This document shows positions 61,384-64,000 of a stretch of DNA of 64,000 bases, piece by piece. The stretch is from Patescibacteria group bacterium (GTDB lineage Bacteria > Patescibacteriota > Dojkabacteria > JAKAPS01 > JAJZLI01), in contig JAMCRT010000030.1 in NCBI GenBank assembly GCA_023380695.1, positions 5,470 to 69,469 on the forward strand, written 5' to 3'. Within the stretch, counting starts at the first letter, position 1; every line of letters starts with the position of its first letter. The notes under the pieces were generated by a model. The model had not been told where the DNA came from. It was given only the letters and a program-made list of their open reading frames with translations, and searched no databases. A program made the position numbers and the translations under genes.

Positions 61384-61782
61384 ATGAACTTAACAGAACT
61401 TCATACTATAATAAAAAAGTATTATCCTTGGGGATTATTAATAATTCTTTTTATACTGATTATTATATTTATAATGTCCCCATCTACTCCTGAGATCAAT
61501 AAAAATATTCCAAAAAGCCTAGAAGTAGTAAATCAAAGTAAATTTAGTGCGAAAGCAATAAATTATAATGGGCCAAATTTCGACATACATTATGTTCCAA
61601 CTTATCCTAGTAACGGAAAGTTGAGTGCAGGGAAACTATATGTGGATATAAAGGTAGATGCTTTTTTAAATTCTCCTAATTTAAAAAAAGAGGAATCAAT
61701 TCTTTTGAATAAAGCAAAGAGATATTTATCAAAAAATGGAATAAATCCAAATGAGAAAAGTATAGTGTATACATTTAATTAA
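61384..61782 (+). CDS. Small anchored protein of the secretion block
   Basis: 132 residues: short cytosolic start, one membrane helix (about 15-33), outer domain of about 95 residues with FSAKAINYNGPNFDIHYVPT and KLSAGKLYVDIKVDAFLNSP. It resembles the protein at 62743 in size and layout, though the sequence similarity is weak. No family recognised. Confidence 0.55.
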   Translation: MNLTELHTIIKKYYPWGLLIILFILIIIFIMSPSTPEINKNIPKSLEVVNQSKFSAKAINYNGPNFDIHYVPTYPSNGKLSAGKLYVDIKVDAFLNSPNLKKEESILLNKAKRYLSKNGINPNEKSIVYTFN

Positions 61783-61907
61783 TGGGAATATATGATTAAG
61801 TGGAAATGATAGGATAGATATAGAGTGGCTAGATATTTATTAATAAGGAAAAGAAATGTCAGAAGCTATAAAATATAGAAATATACCTTATAAATAAAAA
61901 TACAAAA

Positions 61908-62738
61908 ATGGAAAATAAATGGAATAAGAATATATTAAAAAAGAAAAATTTACTAGTTTTAATAGCTATAGGCATATCTACCACATTTATTATCTTTTCG
62001 GTAAAAGTATCGTTTGCGAAAGAAGTGCCTCCATGGTTAAGAGGCTATCCGTTAAATTTATATGTGCAAAGCATAGTTAATGGTAGTGGAAGCGGAGGGG
62101 TTGGCGTAATTACAGGAAATGGGGGAACGGGGGCTCCTCCAAGTTCATGCAATAAGGCATTATTTACAAATGGAGGTAATTGTCATTTGTCTAAGGGGTT
62201 ACTAACTTTATATGGAAAAGTTGGAAGTTTAATGAAGATACCTCCAGCTTTTCTTGCGGCTGAAAAACATCAGGAATCTGGGGCCAATTGTCTTTTTAAT
62301 GAAACAAATAGTGGAAACACTACAGCAAATGCAATTTCTCTTATGTCTATTATTGATCATAGCCTTAATTATCACTCTACTGGGCCATATCAATTTGAGC
62401 CTGCTACGTGGAGTGGATATGCTACTCAGACATGGAGTATTATAAAACAAAATTTTCCATATGCTATATCTGCTGGAGAGAGTCAGAATATTTTATTAGA
62501 TTCTATGATAGGGGCGAGTCTATATTTTGCCCAAAATGACTCCGGGGGTTCACCTCCGCACCCAACAGTTGGAGGTATATCATCTTCTAATACATGGACA
62601 AATCTTCAGCTTCTAAATGCAGCTGTACATTTTAATGCTGGGGGAGGATCTCCTAATTACCCTTATGATTCTGGATATGCCAAATCAGGAGTATACCACT
62701 TATATTTAGCTTATCAATCAGTATGCAAATTTCCTTAG
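61908..62738 (+). CDS. Secreted lytic transglycosylase-like protein
   Basis: 276 residues. A signal peptide or anchor lies at about 14-38 (VLIAIGISTTFIIFSVKVSF), followed by a Gly-rich linker and a transglycosylase-like domain. PPAFLAAEKHQESGANCLFN carries the Glu expected for catalysis (ExSG-type motif HQESG), and TGPYQFEPATWSGYATQTW matches the GxxQFxPxTW block. ALNAAVHFNAGGGSPNYPYD gives the last conserved segment (NAG). Such enzymes cut the glycan strands of peptidoglycan and in type IV secretion (VirB1) open a path for the channel. A 24-bp piece (62636-62659) recurs exactly at the window's end. Confidence 0.8.
   Translation: MENKWNKNILKKKNLLVLIAIGISTTFIIFSVKVSFAKEVPPWLRGYPLNLYVQSIVNGSGSGGVGVITGNGGTGAPPSSCNKALFTNGGNCHLSKGLLTLYGKVGSLMKIPPAFLAAEKHQESGANCLFNETNSGNTTANAISLMSIIDHSLNYHSTGPYQFEPATWSGYATQTWSIIKQNFPYAISAGESQNILLDSMIGASLYFAQNDSGGSPPHPTVGGISSSNTWTNLQLLNAAVHFNAGGGSPNYPYDSGYAKSGVYHLYLAYQSVCKFP
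62636..62659 (+). repeat. 24-bp segment repeated exactly at 63977-64000
   Basis: Runs from TGCTGGGGG to CCTAATTA inside the transglycosylase gene, where it encodes AGGGSPN. The copy at the end of the window encodes the same residues in the DUF4143 frame. Confidence 0.85.
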
Positions 62739-62742
62739 GATC

Positions 62743-63135
62743 ATGAATTTAAATAAATTAAAACAAAATTTAAAATATATAGGTTTAGTTATAGCAATAT
62801 TTGCTGTAATTGCTATTGTTATAACCGTTGTTATTTCTCTTTTTCATCAATCTTCAACTTATAAACAAAATAAGCCCATACAAAAAAACATAAGTGCTAG
62901 GCAGTATTATGCAAAGAAAGCTCCTCAGACTATTCATGGATTTTCTATTGACGTTATAGGTAAATCTATATTTGTGACAATCTTTAAACCACCCTGTTCT
63001 TATTATAAAGATCAAGCTATTACATATTTGAATAGTTTTGCACAACCCAAATCTAGTGAAACTGTGTATTTTTTGCCTCAAGGAAATAGTAATTATTTCA
63101 CTTCTGCATGTTACAAAACTTATACATTAAAATAG
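62743..63135 (+). CDS. Small anchored protein following the transglycosylase gene
   Basis: 130 residues with one N-terminal membrane helix (about 10-35) and a small outer domain with two Cys (PPCSYYK and SACYKTY) that may pair. Sample segment: TIHGFSIDVIGKSIFVTIFK. Unknown family. It starts 4 bp after the transglycosylase stop and is the last gene of the block. Confidence 0.55.
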   Translation: MNLNKLKQNLKYIGLVIAIFAVIAIVITVVISLFHQSSTYKQNKPIQKNISARQYYAKKAPQTIHGFSIDVIGKSIFVTIFKPPCSYYKDQAITYLNSFAQPKSSETVYFLPQGNSNYFTSACYKTYTLK

Positions 63136-63356
63136 TAGGAGATTAGCATAAAGTATTCTTAGATTAGTAATGAAAGATTCTGTGAAATGGTCAATGATTC
63201 TTTGTAATATAATATCTAAAGGTTTATAGTCAAAGCAAACTTTATATTTTATGTGCAAGCTCTATTAATTAACCCAATTCCCCATAATTTTACTATTATG
63301 TGGAGTTACTATCCCCATAATTTGACAATTTTGAGGAAATATGGTATTGTTCACAT
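63136..63356. promoter_or_regulatory. Upstream region of the last gene, with operator-like repeats
   Basis: No gene. CCCCATAAT at 63280-63288 faces ATTATGTGG at 63295-63303 as an imperfect inverted repeat, and a third copy, CCCCATAAT, lies at 63313-63321. This spacing suggests a dimeric repressor site before the ATPase gene. Confidence 0.4.
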
Positions 63357-64000
63357 ATGATTACAAGAATTTACAATGATCTTAATAAGTATCTCAAACC
63401 TAATGAGGTTTTAATTATTTATGGTCCCAGAAGAGTTGGAAAAACAATACTTTTAAAGAATTTCCTTGCACACACTTCTTTGAAGTACAGACTAGAAAAT
63501 GGGGGAAATAGTGAAATACAAGAAATTTTTGCTTCAATGCGGGCAGATACACTATATCGTTATGCAGAGGGATATGATCTTATTGCTATTGATGAGGCAC
63601 AATATATTCCTCATATAGGGGAAGGGCTAAAACTTCTTATAGAAACAGTTCCTCATATCAAAATAATAGCAACGGGGTCTGCTTCCTTTGAGCTTTCTAA
63701 TAAAGTGGGAGAACCATTGACTGATAGAAACACAACATTACGTCTTTTTCCTGTTTCTCAACTAGAATTAAGAAAACAAATTAATGACTATGAATTGTCC
63801 AAAAATAATGAAGAGTATCTTATTTATGGATCATATCCCAAGGTGTTGACATTGCAAACTTTGAAGGAAAAATCACTGTTATTAAGGTCTTTAGTAGATT
63901 CATATCTTTTGAAAGATATATTAGCTCTTGAAAATATAAAAGGGTCAAAAATACTGCTAGACTTATTACGATTACTTGCTGGGGGAGGATCTCCTAATTA
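63357..64000 (+). CDS. AAA ATPase of the DUF4143 group (third copy; cut by window edge)
   Basis: 214 codons from the ATG at 63357 with no stop before the window ends. Walker A is LIIYGPRRVGKTILLKNF (about 20-37) and Walker B is YDLIAIDEAQYIPHIGEGLK, followed by IIATGSASFELSNKVGEPLT, as in the copy at 25929. The normal sequence after LLRLLA would be like LQ(L/I)GNEVSLSEL; here it changes to GGGSPN through a 24-bp segment identical to 62636-62659. The join may be a recombination scar or an assembly fault. The winged-helix and nuclease-like parts are not in the window. Confidence 0.8.
   Translation, partial: MITRIYNDLNKYLKPNEVLIIYGPRRVGKTILLKNFLAHTSLKYRLENGGNSEIQEIFASMRADTLYRYAEGYDLIAIDEAQYIPHIGEGLKLLIETVPHIKIIATGSASFELSNKVGEPLTDRNTTLRLFPVSQLELRKQINDYELSKNNEEYLIYGSYPKVLTLQTLKEKSLLLRSLVDSYLLKDILALENIKGSKILLDLLRLLAGGGSPN

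Noticed and set aside
1..64000. CRISPR array, tRNA or rRNA genes
   Set aside because: No regularly spaced repeats, no cloverleaf-like segments and no rRNA-like GC-richer blocks were noticed in the gaps. A covariance-model scan could still find a diverged tRNA.

Overview
The window is AT-rich, compact DNA from a bacterium of the Candidate Phyla Radiation (Patescibacteria). That assignment is inferred from gene content. It has a PrgI-family protein paired with a VirB4/TraC-type ATPase, a type IV pilus cluster with a PilM-PilN fusion, a DUF4012 protein fused to an epimerase-like domain, PEGA and DUF2628-type membrane proteins, and few biosynthetic genes. UAA, UAG and UGA all act as stops (galU, pilM and gnd end in UGA), so the UGA-to-glycine code of some CPR lineages does not apply. 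The exact lineage cannot be fixed from the window.

Layout. 1-2045 (minus): start of a VirB4/TraC-like gene and a long PrgI-type protein. 2204-6834 (plus): galU, a membrane-anchored solute-binding protein, pilB and a LmbE-type deacetylase. 6835-13426: debris of an alpha/beta hydrolase, a THUMP-type RNA methyltransferase, a DUF4143 ATPase, a transposase-like remnant, a type II NADH dehydrogenase and an unknown protein. 13495-21601 (plus): DUF2628-like protein, pilC, four pseudopilin/PilX-like genes, pilMN, pilO, a small anchor protein and rsmA. 21602-22960: divergent AbrB/PIN toxin-antitoxin pair. 22979-24385 (minus): rpmH-rnpA-yidC. 24489-34591: sugar-phosphate genes (rpiB, rpe, zwf, pgi, gnd, a nonsense-interrupted tal, a cyclase-family hydrolase) interspersed with a second DUF4143 ATPase and PIN toxin modules. 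34635-39045: two tandem paralogues of unknown function (one frameshifted) and dnaK-grpE-hrcA behind a CIRCE-like operator. 39132-43354: PEGA, epimerase-DUF4012 and WecA/MraY-like envelope genes. 43394-46960: zinc-ribbon protein, DciA-like protein, dnaN, dnaA and a candidate replication origin. 46965-48427: AbiE toxin-antitoxin pair. 48510-51320: three pilin genes, trxA and trmD. 51369-63135: a plus-strand block of envelope and secretion proteins (TrbL/VirB6-like channel, an interrupted giant glycine-rich membrane protein, an M23-like protein, a lytic transglycosylase-like protein and small anchored proteins). 63357-64000: start of a third DUF4143 ATPase.

How it fits together. The pilus genes encode a complete-looking inner assembly platform (PilB, PilC, PilM-N, PilO, pseudopilins). 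Three further pilin genes lie elsewhere, one with a strong promoter, a strong Shine-Dalgarno site and a terminator. The PrgI/VirB4 genes and the VirB6-like block probably belong to one DNA or protein translocation machine, with two cell-wall enzymes that could open peptidoglycan. The sugar genes give most of an oxidative pentose phosphate pathway.

Most notable signals. (1) A 28-bp perfect inverted repeat whose right arm creates the stop that splits a roughly 1,480-codon giant gene. (2) A recurring promoter layout that puts the -10 box 6-8 nt before the start codon, predicting leaderless mRNAs. (3) Accessory modules bracketed by decayed copies of the neighbouring core gene's 3' end. (4) A pilin pair sharing a near-identical C-terminal segment, one member lacking the prepilin cleavage motif. 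(5) A 24-bp exact repeat that fuses the last ATPase reading frame to transglycosylase sequence at the window edge. No tRNA, rRNA or CRISPR array was seen.
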